DNA of 64,000 nt, taken from positions 558,001-622,000 of the forward strand of contig NC_081552.1 of the NCBI RefSeq assembly GCF_963082655.1. Reading direction: 5' to 3'. The notes beneath the pieces are model-generated. The model saw only the letters and a program-made list of their open reading frames with translations. It was not told where the DNA came from and searched no databases. Each line of letters opens with the position of its first letter. The stretch's first letter is position 1. The position numbers and the translations under genes are program-made. Origin of the DNA: Stomoxys calcitrans (Eukaryota > Arthropoda > Insecta > Diptera > Muscidae). This document shows positions 1 through 12,689 of the stretch, in pieces.

Positions 1-3000
1 ATTCGGTGCGGTTCTGAATTTCTGCAAAGAGAATGCCTTTGATGAGCGTGTCAAGTTCATCGAACTTGGCCAGTTTCATGTTGACTTGCTACAAGAAAGA
101 TTCATTCATTTAGCAAACGAGACAGAAAACTTGGAATAAATGCTGTTTTTTTACCTCTCGAAATTCATTCTCAAACTTAAACGCCCCTCCTCCTGTCGCG
201 CAAACTGTGGTTACCAATTCAGCCATGCCCTTTTGCTTGGCCAAAGATAAAAAGTTGCCCATATCAGTAGTTTGAAAGCGAATAAAATGCAGAGATCCCT
301 TTCTCTTCCGTATCTCCACATTGTCCATCTAAAATGAAATGATATATGTAAGTATAACATAGGACAACGTTTTTATTATATCCAATACCAATGGAATTAT
401 GTACTAAACTTCTTTTCATTGTTAGGCTAAATAGCATTGGCTACTATGGCACAAAACTTAACGTAACGTAAAAGTAAGGGCCAGAACTATTGTATGTTCT
501 TGGGCGCAAATTAAAAACTATTAATTAAAATGGAAAATCGTACCGGAAGTGAGAGAAATAGTACGTTTAGTACCGCATTTGGTACTTGCTTTGTAAATTA
601 AACTTTGTAACATAGGTACACTATGGCGAGCTTAATTGGATGACTATGAGAGTTTTTGGAAATTAGTACATTTAATTTTAATTAATTTTTAATTTAATTT
701 GCTCATTTATTAGTCAAGTCGTTAGCTCATGTATGACTAAAACACTACAAAATTAACAATGCATTAAAGTTTTCTTAAAAATAAATCAGGAATTAAATAC
801 TACTCACAAATAGTTAATCACATAAATTTAACTAATATTACCAAAAATAATTTATAGTACATATAATAAAAGTTAACAATAAAACTTCTCTTAAAAAAAT
901 AAATAACGATTTAAATACTACTAAAAGAAGTACCAAAAACGTACGAAATGGGTAAACTTTGTACAGGGCGGATGGACTTTTGAAATTTGAATTAAGACAT
1001 CTGGTACAATAGGATGAGAGTAAAAAAGAAAATTAGTACTGATAACGGGAAAAACGTACGTTTAGTACCGCAATTGGCACCATTTGGTACTTTCTTTACC
1101 GATGGAACTAGAGGTGTGAAATTTGGCATGCAGGTACAACTAGGAAAAAGATGACGGGTGACTATTATTAGTTTACAATTCGTTAATTTTGGTATCATTT
1201 GGTGGTTTCTGTGCAGATGGAGCTAGAGGTCTAAAATTTGGCATGTAGTTAAAACTTAGAAATATATGATGGGCGACTAAATGTTTTTCTCACAATTTGA
1301 ACATTTTGCCACCAAAATTGGTATTTTCTTTATAGTTGGAGCTAGAGGTCTGAAATTTGGCATGCAGGTGCAACTAGGAAAAGTATGATGGATGGCATTA
1401 CTTTTTTATAAATCGTACATTTTGGTACCAAAATTTGTACCATTTTGTACTTTCTGTTCAGATGGAGCTTGAGGTCTGAAATGTGGCATGTAGGTACAAA
1501 TAAGAAGCATATGAAGGGTGACTAAATGTTCTTTTAAAAATTCGTACATTGAAATTTGGCATGCATGTACAACAAGGAAAAATATGATGGATGGCATTAC
1601 TTTTTTATAAATCGTACATTTTGGTAGCAAAATTTGTACCATTTTGAACTTTCTGTTCAGATGGAGCTTGAGGTCTGAAATGTGGCATATAGGTACAACT
1701 AGGAAAAGTATGATGGATAGCATTACTTTTTTATAAATCGTACATTTTGGTACCAAATTTGTACCATTTTGTACTTTCTGTTCAGATGGAGCTAGAGGTC
1801 TGACATTTGGCATGCAGGTTCAACTAGGAAAAGTATGATGGATAGCATTACTTTTTTATAAATCGTACATTTTGGTACCAAAATTTGTACCATTTTGTAC
1901 TTTCTGTTCAGATGGAGCTTGAGGTCTGAAATGTGGCATGTAGGTACAAATAAGAAGCATATGAAGGGTGACTAAATGTTCTTTTAAAAATTCGTACATT
2001 GAAATTTGGCATGGAGGTACAACTAGGAAAAATATGATGGATAACATGACTTTTTTATAAATCGTACATTTTGGTACCAAAATTTGTACCATTTTGTACT
2101 TTCTGTTCAGATGGAGCTTGAGGTCTGCAATGTGGCATATAGGTACAAATAAGATGCATATGAAGGGTGACTAAATGTTCTTTTAAAAATTCGTACATTG
2201 AAATTTGGCATGGAGGTACAACTAGGAAAAATATGATGGATGACATGACTTTTTTTATAAATCGTACATTTTGGTACCAAAATTTGTACCATTTTGTACT
2301 TTCTGTTCAGATGGAGCTTGAGGTCTGAAATGTGGCATATAGGTACAAATAAGATGCATATGAAGGGTGACTAAATGTTCTTTTAAAAATTCGTACATTG
2401 AAATTTGGCATGGAGGTACAACTAGGAAAAATATGATGGATGACATGACTTTTTTTATAAATCGTACATTTTGGTACCAAAATTTGTACCATTTTATACT
2501 TTCTGTTCAGATGGAGCTTGAGGTCTGAAATGTGGCATATAGGTACAAATAAGAAGCATATGAAGGGTGACATTTTGGTACCATTTGGTACTTTCTGTTC
2601 AGATGGAGCTAAAGGTTTGAAATTTGGCATGTAGGTGGCAAAATGATGGTACCTAAATTGGTACTTTCTTCATAGATGGAGCTAGAGGTCTGAAATTTGG
2701 CATGTAGGTACAACTAAAAAATATAAGATTGGTGATTAAATGGTCAATTGAAAATTCATACATTTTGGTACAATTAAGTACTTTCTTCACAGGTGCAGCT
2801 AGAGGTCTGAACTTTGGCATTCCTATACAACTAGGGAAAATATGATGGGTGACTAAGTAATCTATTCACAACTCCTACATTTTGGTACATTCTTTAGAGA
2901 TGGAGCTAGAGGTCTGAAATTTGGCATGTAGGTAAAAACGTTCAAAAGAGCTTATCTTCGCCAACAGCGACCGAGGCCTGCTAAAATTAAGCAATTTGAC

Positions 3001-6000
3001 AAACATTATCGCAGTTTTGACAAAAATACCACATGTGGAAGAAAGATATAAATGCATCTTGACTATAAATTTTGGATGACCAGAAGATTATTCAAAATCG
3101 TACATATAGGTACTAAAAAGTACAAAATGGTATATTCTTTAGAAATTGAGCTAATGAACTCAAAATTAGGATACGGTTACACCTTGACTGTAAATATTGG
3201 GCGTTTTGAAGATTTGTTTTTCATTCCTGCATTTAGGTACTAAAACATACAAAATGGTACTTTCCTTACAGAGTGATCTTAAGCTCTCAAAATTGGGATA
3301 CAGCTACACCATGGCTAAAAGTTTTGGGTAAAACAAAACTTCATAATCTTGTAAACTAAGTGAAGTGATCCAAACCACACTTGACACATCTAAAACGCTT
3401 CCTACGGCAAGATTTTGAACCCGTGAGTATTGTGTACTAATCTCCTTTGATTGTAGTGAGAAATTACACGATAAATTCTTGTTATCTACATTAACTTGCA
3501 GATTAGTTTATTTTTATTTAGTCAACCGTTCTTAGTACATCTCCATTCATAAATATAATTGAAGCATCTCGCATTTACCTCGTGCCTCAGGAATATTTTA
3601 TTGGCACTACATTTTTTTTTTGAATTTATGTAAATTGCAAATTTGGGAATGTGTAACGTTTTTTATAGGTCGCCCGGTAGCCGAGTTGATAACGTTCACG
3701 TATGAGCAGTGCGGGGGTCGTGAGTTCGATTCCCACTAGAGGCCTGGTCTGTTGCTACTGTGGTGTCACAATGGACTGAAAATAGTAAAGGTGAATTTGG
3801 TTTTGAAATAGACTACCACTCTAACCTAACGATTTTTATATTGTTTGTTGACTAACGTTTTGTTATTAGTTAATGGCAAATCATCACACGATTGTACTAC
3901 CAATCATCTTGATAGCGATACATTACACCATTCGGTAAGACCTACCGACCAGATTCGGAACTGCGTGACAAATCACAATATCTGTATTTTACTCTCCTTG
4001 GATCTAGTGAAAGCCTTTGGAACGGATGCATTACTTCGTCTTTAATAAAAAGCTGTCCATAGTTTAAGGTCTGTTATTTGTTTTCTTATTTGGTTTACAG
4101 AAAGCAATTTGTTCAGATAGGTGATATAAATCTATCTACACTGCCGATTAAAAGTGGAGCTCCTCAGCGATCTGTACTCGGCCCCGTCTATTTATTTTGT
4201 TTTTGACCGACTTATTTGAGTTTATAAAGAATTGGTGTACCCCATATGTATAAGCAAACAATGTGGAGATGGTGTTTATTGGTAGCCGTCGCTCTTTGAA
4301 CGTTCTTCAAATCGAAGATTGATAATGTTGTGGCCAAGATAACTCTTGGCTTGCGTTACCTTTATAGCACTGATTTAGTACTACCTCGATATATTGAGGA
4401 ACGATTGCCCCATGCTCTTATAATTCCACATTTACTGTACTGCCATGAGGCAGATTCTGGCGCCATTTCAAGTAACATGTTGAAAAATAAACTTGCTTTA
4501 AATAGAGTAGTGCGTTACATTTTTCCCCGTTCCCGTTCCCCGTTTGTTACAAGTTTTCTTGGTTGTTCCCTCAATGATTTTGTTAAATGTAGAAATCTGA
4601 TCAGTAGTAGTAGTAGTTTCGTTATTATTTTTAGTACTTTCTTATAACAATTCATGTAATTAATCACAAAAATGCTATTAATAATATAAAAATATATATA
4701 AATTCTTCGACATTTGCTTTTTTAAGCCGTCTGTCATTTGCTAATGGGTAAATGTATATATATATATTTATTTTTTTTTTTTATTTATTTATTTATTTAT
4801 TTACTTTTGTTTTGTTTTTGTCGCTATGAATACTCAGACATTAATAAATTTCTTTATCTCATTGCTTCAGTAATATATATACTTAAATTGGTCCAACAGC
4901 CAGCAAATTCACCATTCTATACAGAAATAAGTTCATTCAAGTCGATGTTGTATTTTCCCAAATATCTTATCCTGAATGAATTCTCCTAAAAGTGGACATC
5001 TTGCCATAAAATGATACAAAGTTTCGACCTCTTCATTATTACACAGCGATTTGCTGTTTCTCGCTCGACTTATCAATTCTTGTCTGCTTCTTTGCTTAAG
5101 TTCTTCGAATAATTGCATTCCCATATGGATTCACTAGTGTCTATTTCAAACTTGATATTAAATTCTCTTCCGATATCAAGTATGCCCTTTGCCCAAAATA
5201 AATTTTTTCTAAAATTAGTCGGGAAAGTTTGTATTTCAATCTATTGTGGTTCATTTTAAATAAAGATTTAAAAAATGTAATCCATGTGTAACTCGAGACT
5301 GTAGAAATGGCTATCTTCTACATTGGTCCCCAAGTTTAGACAATAGTTAGGTGTGACGTTTGGAAGTTTGAGTTTAGCTTTAGAAGGAATCGTTGGATAG
5401 ATCTGCAAACCGCTTGATACAACTTCCATTTAGCTGATTATGCCACATTAGTTTTTTTGAGAAACACATCCCATTCATGCTACATTTTGCCATATTATTT
5501 CTTCTTTCAATGGGCTTGGTGAAGGATAGTTGTGGTGGGACATTACTACTCCAAGATAGCTATATTCGTTTACTATATTTATGGGATTTTGAAAGCTTTC
5601 CCCCTTTTCTGAAAATGAATATTTTCGGCTTGTTCATGTTGACCTTCATTCCCCAAATGTTACGGTATATTTCCAGTTGGTTGATCATTTTCAGCAGTAC
5701 ACTTATATCATCAGCGAGGATCACAATGTCGTCCGCATACATCGCTAAAGGGTGGTACTATATTCGCTTTTAGCTTAATTTTTTCATGATTATCTTTTTC
5801 AAATAATAGATTTTGAAGCAAAAAAACTTGCTGATTTAATTCAGTAGCACATTCCCTCAATACTTATGAAAAATTTCATAAAAGAATATTGGTGTCATTG
5901 AGAGTTTTGTAGTGTTTCAAAAAAGTAACCGTAAAAAACATGTGTTTTCACCGATGAAAAACGAACATAGTACCAGCCATAACCTTATATTTGTTTCGCC

Positions 6001-9000
6001 AATGTTCATACCTCCTCCGAGAAAGTCATGCAAATCATTAAGATACATTATAAACAGCAGTGGAGCATGCATTCTTGTTTAACGCCAGAATGAGTTTCAA
6101 AGCTTTCCGACAAATCAATTCCGTTCCATACAGCGACAGTAGTATGGCTATACACAGCTTCGATCAAATTTAAAATCTCTGTAGATATTCCCATCATGTG
6201 TAATTTTAAAAACCATCTTCTTTTTGGCAAATTATCAAAAGCAGCTTTGAAATCAACAAAGAATGCGTATAACTTTTTGTTCTCATGTAATTTCAATTGC
6301 ACTATAGCTGACAGGTTGTATATATTATCAATTGTCTTCGAAAACCAGCTTGGTACTCGTTTATAATATTATATTTTTTCCCCCAGCCAGTATTATATTT
6401 TTCCCCAGCCAGTTTACGATCTTTTAGGATACCCAGATAAAATTGTGGGAATTTGAAATTTCAGAAAATAAATAATAGTTCACTATATATGTATCTACTG
6501 TTGTTGTTGTTGTTGTAGTAGCAGTGTGTGGTACACTGAGGCGGCAGCCCTTGCTGATGAAGGAAATCATCGGCTCAATCCGGTATATACAACCGGCTGC
6601 CGTGGGATTGATATATCTACTGTGTTTGGGGTGTATTGTTATAGGTATTGCACCTTTTTTTTTTTAAATTTGTTCCTCAAATTGATATTCATGTGGCTGG
6701 GGAGCCATTTAATTTTTAGATTTGTAATTTTAACTATTTACCATAATTTCAGTTTTTGTTTTTCCTTTTTTCTGAGCATAGTTTATTTGGGTAGTTAATG
6801 TATAATGTTCTGCAGTATCACATTTTATTTTTATGTATCGAATTTTGACCAAGAATGATCAAAATGGGTCCTTAAACTCAGTATTGCGTATTCGCATTGA
6901 ATATTTGTTTACATTGTATTTGAGAGATCCTACGTAACACGCTGCGCGAGATTACAGAATGCTTTAACAAAAGGTGTTGGGGTCAATCCCGTACGTACAA
7001 CCGGCTGCCATGGGATTTCTGTACACAGTGGTAGGTATGGAAAGAACGGCCAAAAATACAGAAAAGCTCCATTTCTAACCCTATGCATGCCAATATATGG
7101 TTTTAATCGGACTATATGCTGCCAAAAAGACCGATATGTCGATTTTGAGTCTTAAGCCCACAATTGCCGCTGTTGTTACCCGATTTTGCTGTAATTTGAA
7201 ACGGTGAGTTGCAGAAGGCTCCCGAATATCTGAGTTAAAGATAGTTCATATCGGACCATATTTCAATATAGCTCCCATATAAACCGATCTCCCTTTTGAG
7301 ACCTTGGAGGGCGCAATTATAATACGATTTAGCTGCATTTTTATACATAGTGTTCTGTTATGACGTCTAACATACATGGGAAGTATGATTCAAAACGGCC
7401 TATAAACTAATATAGCTCCCATATTAACCGATCTGCGGATTTAACTTTTATTAAGTGATCCAGCCTTCAAAACCAATCCCAAACAGAAGTTTTTTACCGA
7501 CCATGACAATATAGGACAAAAATGTTGCAGATTAAGACCACCATTGACATTCGAGTAATATATCAATGTGGAGTTCAAGGGGGTACATAACTGAAACCTT
7601 ACTTGAAACTCGATTATAAAGGCGAGATAACATTACAAAACATATAAAAAAACACTAATTTTGAATAACCTACAAAACAACATACACAAAACTAGTAAAT
7701 ACATAAAACTTACGTTGTTACCTCTCTTTTCAGTATTTATAAAAAAAAATTTTAAATTTTATTTTTTTATTAATATCTACTTTTGACTTTACTTTTGCTA
7801 TTCTTACCGTAAGAATACCGTAAGAATAAATTAATCACAGGTATTCTTTTAAGCAGCCTTTCCTCTTAAGAACTAATGTATTTCGAGCTTTAATTTTTTG
7901 AATTTTGGCTAATGGCAGCGACAACTGTGCAGTGTTTGCGGCAAATAAATATGTGAAATTTGCTGCTACCCAATGTTTCATGTGGAAGTACACAGCTCTA
8001 ATGGAATTAGCCTTGCAGTTATTTCAGAAATTTCAAGAAGTTTTGACGTATCTCCCTTAGTTTTCGAGATATTGAGAGGTAAGAAAGCGCTTGCGGTTCG
8101 AAAATCTTAATTTGAGACCTATCATACGGGTTTTAAACCAATGAAAGGGGAAAATAACATGCTTTTGACTGGAAAGAAGCCCCACAGAAAAAATGTTATT
8201 GGATTTATTGAAGGTGAAATGTGACTTAACTAATGCAGAATTTCATCATGTATTTATCTGTACCATAAAGTGCAATCGGAAACCAGTAACACAATCAAAT
8301 ATTTCTGTCTTATCTCTTGGTAATAAAGAGTGATTTTTTAAGAGCTATAGATCCAATATTATGTTCTCATTTTCTCATAATAATAAAATAAAATTAAATA
8401 TAATAATAAAATTAAATAACTCCTTGTCGAAAATAAGTAGATTTGATAGAAAGTTACACACTGCAAATTATTTTATAATTTAGCTTAAGTTACCAATTTC
8501 TATATTTCATATAATTAATTTAAGAAGTTTTATGTTTGAGAGTAGTGCTTATTGTAATTTTATTGAATGGGCTCTTATAGGGGTTTAAAATTACAAAATT
8601 CAGAAAATTACCCAACTCCTATGGCATGGAAACACGCTATAATACTGCATATTCCAAAAGCTAACCCAAACAATGAATATCGTTCAAAAGCCATTTTGTA
8701 CATTTTGAAAGCGTTTGAACGCATTGTACATTGTACTATTACAAATAGGAGAATATTTGAAGCAACATAAACTACTCACCGTACATCAATGTGGATTTCG
8801 TTCTAAACACATCTGTGTCACGCCCTTGGTTGATGTTGCTAAAAACATACGTTCAAGTATTGCTGAAAACATACGTTCAAGTATTGACGACGGGCTCACA
8901 ACACATCTAGTCTTACTTGACCACTCAAAGGCCTTCGAGTGCGTCAATCACGACACGTTATTTAGAAAACACAACTTAAATTTTAAAAAGATCTTTTAAA

Positions 9001-11493
9001 ATACTTTTTAAGTCTATAAATGATTTGTTTATATCTTTTTCCTTTGTTTTTCATATTCTTCCTAAATGTGGAACTGTGAGTTGTGTTATACCCCTTGAGA
9101 GTCGTGCTGAATATAGTTTAGATAGGATCAAATTTAAATATATCTGATATATACGGCAACGTCCCTTAAATTCTTGGCTCCTTAAAAGGCGTATTTTTTA
9201 CTCCATTTCGCAGATATTTGGATCAGTGAGTTGTATTAGACCCCTCGATAGCCGTGCCAAATGTGGCCCAAATTATGATTATACCATATTTAGATATAGC
9301 TGCCATATAAACCTCGATAAACCTTGATGATATATGCACTGCCATAAACATTTCTACGCCTCCGCAGAAAGCTATATTTCGCGTAAATAACAAAACTTGC
9401 GCAATCCCCAGGATGGTACTATGATTGTGCAACTTCTTACTCCGTACAGGAAAATATATAAAACTCAGCTACGACTTCATAATATTAGATTCGACTCTGA
9501 CGCACCAATATATGTAAATGAGAACCTGACATCTAAAAATTTTAAGTCTGAAAAGGCGCAAATCTATTGCAACTGCCTACTCTTATCGTGGTCTCAGCTA
9601 CATAAAGCAAGGGGCAAACTCTGAGCCCGTCTTAGTAGAAAACATCGCTGAACTAAACCAGTTTTTTCAGTCAGCAACTGCTGAAAATAGCTAAATTTAA
9701 TTATATAAAGTATGTCTCAGCATTTATATAATAGAAATTTTTCTTAAATCAGTTTTACGCAGTGTTATATACAATCCTATATCTTAAAGCTTGCGTTGCC
9801 TGTTCTTCACTCAAATGTCACTAACAAATAGGGCAACGTGTTCTGATGACGGAACACGATGCCCAATTCGCAGAATATTGGACTCAACATTTGTCACGTC
9901 AATACACAAAAAGGCAAAATAGACGAATTCAGGTACATTTTTGTGAAGTCTAATGTAGACATAATATGCGTGTCTGAAACATGGTTCACCAAATCAATTA
10001 CTGATAATGTGATAAAAGTCGATGGATACAATGTTTTTAGAAATGACAGATGTTCCTTAGGAGGTGGTGTGGCGATTTACGTAAAAAATAGTATAAATTG
10101 CAAGTTTATCAGAAAATCAGATAAAAAGGCAAAAATTGAGACTATTATTTAGAATCAAGGGTAAATAATCGAAAAATTCTTATTGGATGTGTCTGTAAAC
10201 CAAACCGCTACGCAGTATGATGATGTGATAGTTGGAGGTGACTTTAACTCTAATGTTTTAAGGAGGCCACACTTGTAGATTCACTTAGTTCGATTGGCTT
10301 GTACAACGTAAATAGTACCATACATACCCACTTTACCTCAAGTTATAATACCTTGTTGGACCTTTTTATCGCCACTAGCATGAAGAAAATTTTGTTATAT
10401 GATCAGCTAATTTTTCCTTGCTTCTCTAAACATGACTTAATTTTCTTAACGTATGATATTCCAACCCAAAGTGTCGTGGCTTACAAAAGGAGACACTTTT
10501 TTCAATTATTGATTTTATGTTTTGATTAAACCGGATGACCAAATCAATACTTTGTCAGTGTGGTTGGAACCACGTTTTCATGTGAAGGTGGCGATCCCCG
10601 TCAAGCTCCTGTAGATGAGCAAGCTCGTTCCGGTCCAATCGCCGCGGGAACAAGGTGGCCATTGGTTATGTAAAGGCACCAATAACTCGCCTTGTCATAT
10701 CGAGCATCATAGGCACTCAGTATTTGATTGTCCACGACTGCCGTTACAGCTACTCCGTATGGAGAATTACACTATCCGCAACCTATGGACGCGCCCGGTA
10801 GCTCGCAGCTAAGCTTTTCGTGACACCACACAGATCGAACCTCAATGTTCCAGCCTGTGTGGTGCTCACATCTATCCCGTGCCGGGATAGCTTTCAATGT
10901 TGCGATACAAATATTGTATTCTGCCATGTGGCGCCACATATAGAATTGGCGTAAAAAAAATATATATTATATTACTACAAAAGAATATCAACACTTTGGC
11001 AAATGACAATAAGTGACAATATGCAAATGGGAAATTTCAAAACGCAAATACTGTACGTGTAAATGGATTGCCACTTACAAAAGAAACAAACTCATATACA
11101 TAACTTAAAAAATGATTTGCATAGTTGCAAAGGTCTGCTCTGCGCATTAGTGACGAGCGTACCCAATTCACAGTGCACTGTACGAGTGCGTGTTTTGTTT
11201 TGAAGTTTAAGGTTGATCAAACGTGATAAGTTAGTAAATACAAATTGCCCATTAGAGTTAAATATAGAAGCACTCAAACTACGACATAATTTGTAATGTT
11301 CACAGTTCACTCTCACCTGCAGATGTGCATCTCTGTGGCCCGTTTTGCCGTAAGCGGAATTTTTTGTTAGATAACGTCTGATGCTACGTAAGCTGTCGGC
11401 CTCCTCATCTTGTTCATCCGGGGTAATATCCTTCGGTTCAAAATAGACAAGTTTCGTAAGAGTTCCTCCAATATCCATTCCAAACCAGGGCAT
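1..11493 (-). CDS. fbl: fumble pantothenate kinase, exons 1-3 of the core protein (3' end outside window)
   Basis: Pantothenate kinase phosphorylates pantothenate, the first step of CoA synthesis. Coding exons read on the minus strand are 11317-11493, 155-328 and 1-88 (continues off the window). Exon 1 gives 59 aa starting [15 protein letters not shown], with the phosphate-binding DIGGTLTK motif of the family. It ends HLQ at a GTGAGA donor. Exon 2 begins [11 protein letters not shown] after a TTTTAG acceptor and carries the [10 protein letters not shown] motif (about residues 104-112) that is typical of eukaryotic PanK. It ends at GAG|GTAAAA. Exon 3 reads [18 protein letters not shown]. All junctions keep frame. 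The ATG lies two bases inside a spliced exon (acceptor GATTAG|CA), so upstream exons must exist. The first intron is about 11 kb and full of repeats. The catalytic C-terminal part is not in the window. Confidence 0.93.
329..959. other. AT-rich intron sequence
   Basis: Start of the 11-kb fbl intron. Very AT-rich, with no coding frame and no repeat unit that I can define. Words shared with the neighbouring satellite (gtaccg, cgtacg) begin to appear from about 540. Confidence 0.5.
960..3330. repeat. Minisatellite/satellite array with 200-bp higher-order units
   Basis: A basic motif containing 'ttggtac', 'agatggagctagaggtctgaa', shortened here, and 'tttggcatgtaggtacaa' recurs about every 100-150 bp. 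From about 1840 to 2540 it becomes a more regular 200-bp unit, with near-identical blocks at offsets of 200 (for example starts at 2055 and 2255). The edges are more diverged. The array lies inside the fbl intron. The apparent minus-strand reading frames here are by-products of a repeat unit that contains no stop, not genes. Confidence 0.9.
3668..3835 (+). repeat. tRNA-derived SINE (head region)
   Basis: The start resembles tRNA. TAGCCGAGTTGA matches the pol III A box (TRGCNNAGYNGG) except at its last base. About 35 bases downstream, AGTTCGATTCC matches the B box. A non-tRNA body follows (ctggtctgttgctactgtgg). The tRNA-like part does not look able to fold as a functional tRNA, so a SINE is the best reading. 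Confidence 0.6.
3845..4650 (+). pseudogene. LINE reverse transcriptase remnant
   Basis: Broken plus-strand frames contain [16 protein letters not shown] (the RT palm block usually ending in SLDLxKAFD) and [15 protein letters not shown] (the GxPQGSxLGP block, mutated). A C-terminal LINE ORF2-like piece follows at 4330-4647 ([13 protein letters not shown]...LNRVVRYIF). There are several stops and frameshifts, so the copy is dead. Confidence 0.72.
4756..4806. repeat. Simple repeats (TA)n and (TTTA)n
   Basis: A short run of tatata is followed by poly-T and then repeated tttatttattta. Low-complexity DNA between two LINE remnants. Confidence 0.75.
4933..6302 (-). pseudogene. LINE ORF2 remnant, different family, split by a MITE
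   Basis: Read on the minus strand from 6302: [17 protein letters not shown], then [19 protein letters not shown], then after an interruption [20 protein letters not shown] (YADD catalytic box) at 5742. A C-terminal Cys/His-containing piece ([13 protein letters not shown]) follows at 4933-5124. It differs from the jockey-like copies elsewhere in the window. About 240 bp of unrelated palindromic-ended DNA (5748-5984) separates the SGVKQ block from YADD. Confidence 0.75.
5748..5984. mobile_element. MITE family A, short copy, inserted in a LINE
   Basis: Imperfect terminal inverted repeats: the left end gggtggtactatattcg pairs with the right end cgaacatagtaccagcc. The interior (atagattttgaagcaaaaaa, gtagtgtttcaaaaaagt) recurs at 13140-13300. 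It has no coding capacity and sits exactly in the gap of the LINE RT frame. Confidence 0.65.
6496..6612 (+). repeat. Dispersed repeat E (gttgtt-tail, 'gaggcggcagcc')
   Basis: A (gttgtt)n run is followed by agcagtgtgtggtacactg, gaggcggcagcccttgc and acaaccggctgcc. Near-identical pieces occur at 6960-7015, 13885-13990 (reverse), 17100-17175, 19655-19735, 21125-21240 and 40681-40760 (reverse). The trinucleotide tail suggests that it is retroposed. Confidence 0.7.
6960..7580. repeat. Dispersed repeat D fragment
   Basis: Contains the recurring phrases ccatatttcaatatagctcc and catataaaccgatct and the spacing typical of repeat D. Related blocks occur at 9060-9330, 17590-18585, 18600-19520 and 43690-43795. 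Non-coding. The first 60 bases are a piece of repeat E. Confidence 0.55.
7581..8560. other. Intron sequence without recognised content
   Basis: AT-rich, with no coherent reading frame and no repeat shared with the rest of the window that I can see. A short direct repeat (accgtaagaata) occurs near 7807-7830. Confidence 0.4.
8567..8999 (+). pseudogene. Jockey-type LINE RT fragment
   Basis: Plus-strand frames give [31 protein letters not shown] and then [21 protein letters not shown]...[20 protein letters not shown]. These are the N-terminal RT blocks (QFGFR..HS, LLDxSKAFDxVxH). One frameshift occurs near 8760. A 24-base segment (aacatacgttcaagtattg region, 8845-8884) is tandemly duplicated. 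Confidence 0.75.
9397..10530 (+). pseudogene. Jockey-type LINE, ORF1 end and ORF2 endonuclease start
   Basis: At 9400-9624 the frame reads [23 protein letters not shown], an ORF1 C-terminal pattern of fly LINEs. About 230 bases later, ORF2 starts with [19 protein letters not shown] and [11 protein letters not shown], the apurinic-like endonuclease motifs (N at the start, SETW with the catalytic Glu). GGGVAIYVK follows. Stops and deletions after 10150 end it, and [12 protein letters not shown] wording remains near 10230. No RT follows. Confidence 0.75.
10560..10905 (-). repeat. Dispersed repeat R
   Basis: Contains cacacagatcgaacctc, agctaagcttttcgtgac and ggtgcctttacataacca-like phrases in reverse. 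Other copies are at 20995-21120, 26500-26583 with 30002-30320, 36205-36460, 40500-40680 and 58370-58575. No coding potential. The ends next to gctacaacaacaac suggest a retroposed 3' end. Confidence 0.65.
10906..11316. other. Proximal part of fbl intron 1
   Basis: No repeat or gene recognised beyond the donor-side sequence next to fbl exon 1. The minus-strand frame continues past the donor by chance. Confidence 0.4.
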
Positions 11494-11495
11494 TG

Positions 11496-12288
11496 CTAAT
11501 CGATAGAGAAAGAACAGAAAATATACGTATTAAAGGATTGGCTTTCGGAGAACGTTGCGTCAATTAACGCCATATAGCGAACCTCGATACATATATGTAT
11601 ACAGGTATGTGTATTAGGTATACAACTGGCTCAAAGGTTACCTGTTTGTAAAAACTCTTGAAAAGGTATCTCTAAATGCATATTTACTACTCGCACACAC
11701 TCTCGATTTTTGTTTTGTTTTTTTTTGTTTTTTTGTATTTTCTTTCTCTCTTTTTTTTATTTTTTGAATATTTTTATAATCAGCTCACAGTTGTGATTTT
11801 TTGCAGTTGAACGAAATAAATACACTTCGTAAAGCAGGGGGAAGATAGTGTATTGCCGAAATACGATACACTGTTAATCTATTCCGTGTCTTGGCTAGTC
11901 TCGTTTTGAACGCAAATGGGATTGAATTATTTACTGAATTCGGCCATCAAATCAATTAATGATCAAATTCATTGAACTTATCAAACGTGGCGGTGGTGGG
12001 CAAATAAAAATATATCGCAAATAAGTTCTAGCATGTTTGGGAAGGCACATGTATGTGTCGTTATTATCAACAATAGAAAAGGTGGCATGCTTATCAGTCG
12101 GTCAGTATAAGCAAAATTCCTTGTCCGTTGGGTGCGGCGGGATGAGACGAGAAACGACGAATACTCTGGTCAATCTAATCAAGAGTAGCTTGCAGTATAC
12201 AATGTACTATGTATTTCACGTTTTACACATTATTGAAGAATGAATACAAGGAAATGCAAGAAACACATAACCTGCTGTAATAACTTAC
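11496..12288. other. fbl intron between alternative 5' exon and core exon
   Basis: Ends (minus strand) in a pyrimidine-rich stretch and the acceptor CTATCGATTAG. The region around 11700-11770 is a plus-strand T-rich run. No other feature is recognised. Confidence 0.45.
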
Positions 12289-12598
12289 ATAGATATTCAT
12301 CCTTCATAGCCGTTTGAAGGCGACATGTGCATGAAATCTCCCGATCGTCGCCGTCATAACATTTATCCTTGGTATTAAGCTTGTTTTGGCGAGATTTCGA
12401 ACCAGTTGCACTGGTGTGGTGATGGTTTCCCAACTTCCAAGCGTTGCGCCATGAATACCTTTTGCCATGTATAGGGGATTTTAATGTTGTCACCGGCGGT
12501 ACGGGAACCGTGACGCTTACATATCGTTTCTCTCCAGGAGACTGAATTTTCATCAATTTTAGATTGCATGTGTATTTTGAGCAATCCGGTACTTTCAT
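12289..12598 (-). CDS. fbl: Alternative 5' coding exon of fbl (N-terminal extension)
   Basis: This minus-strand exon is open for 103 codons from an ATG at 12598 (MKVPDCSKYTCNLK...) and ends ...MKDEYL at a strong donor, CTAT|GTAAGT. It leaves one base, which joins the CA at the acceptor of the core exon (11495) to make TCA. Translation then runs in frame into the [10 protein letters not shown] start. The frame is also open upstream of the ATG, back to a TAA at about 12692. Fly and vertebrate pantothenate kinases are known to have isoforms that differ by N-terminal extensions, some of them targeted to mitochondria. The segment is basic and rich in Ser, Thr and His. I do not recognise a domain in it. 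The splice phase is the main support. Confidence 0.62.
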
Positions 12599-12689
12599 GG
12601 TCCGTCCGTTCCAGTTGTTGCCAACGGTTGATAATTGAAAACTTCTTTCGATATCTCTCACAGATGCACATACATTTCCGTAGTTCAAA

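Noticed and set aside
1406..2630. Family of similar 60-135-aa minus-strand proteins
   Set aside because: They repeat with the satellite period. The frames are open only because the unit lacks stops.
3668..3745. Functional tRNA gene
   Set aside because: A- and B-box-like words are present, but acceptor and anticodon stems do not pair well and a non-tRNA body continues. A SINE fits better.
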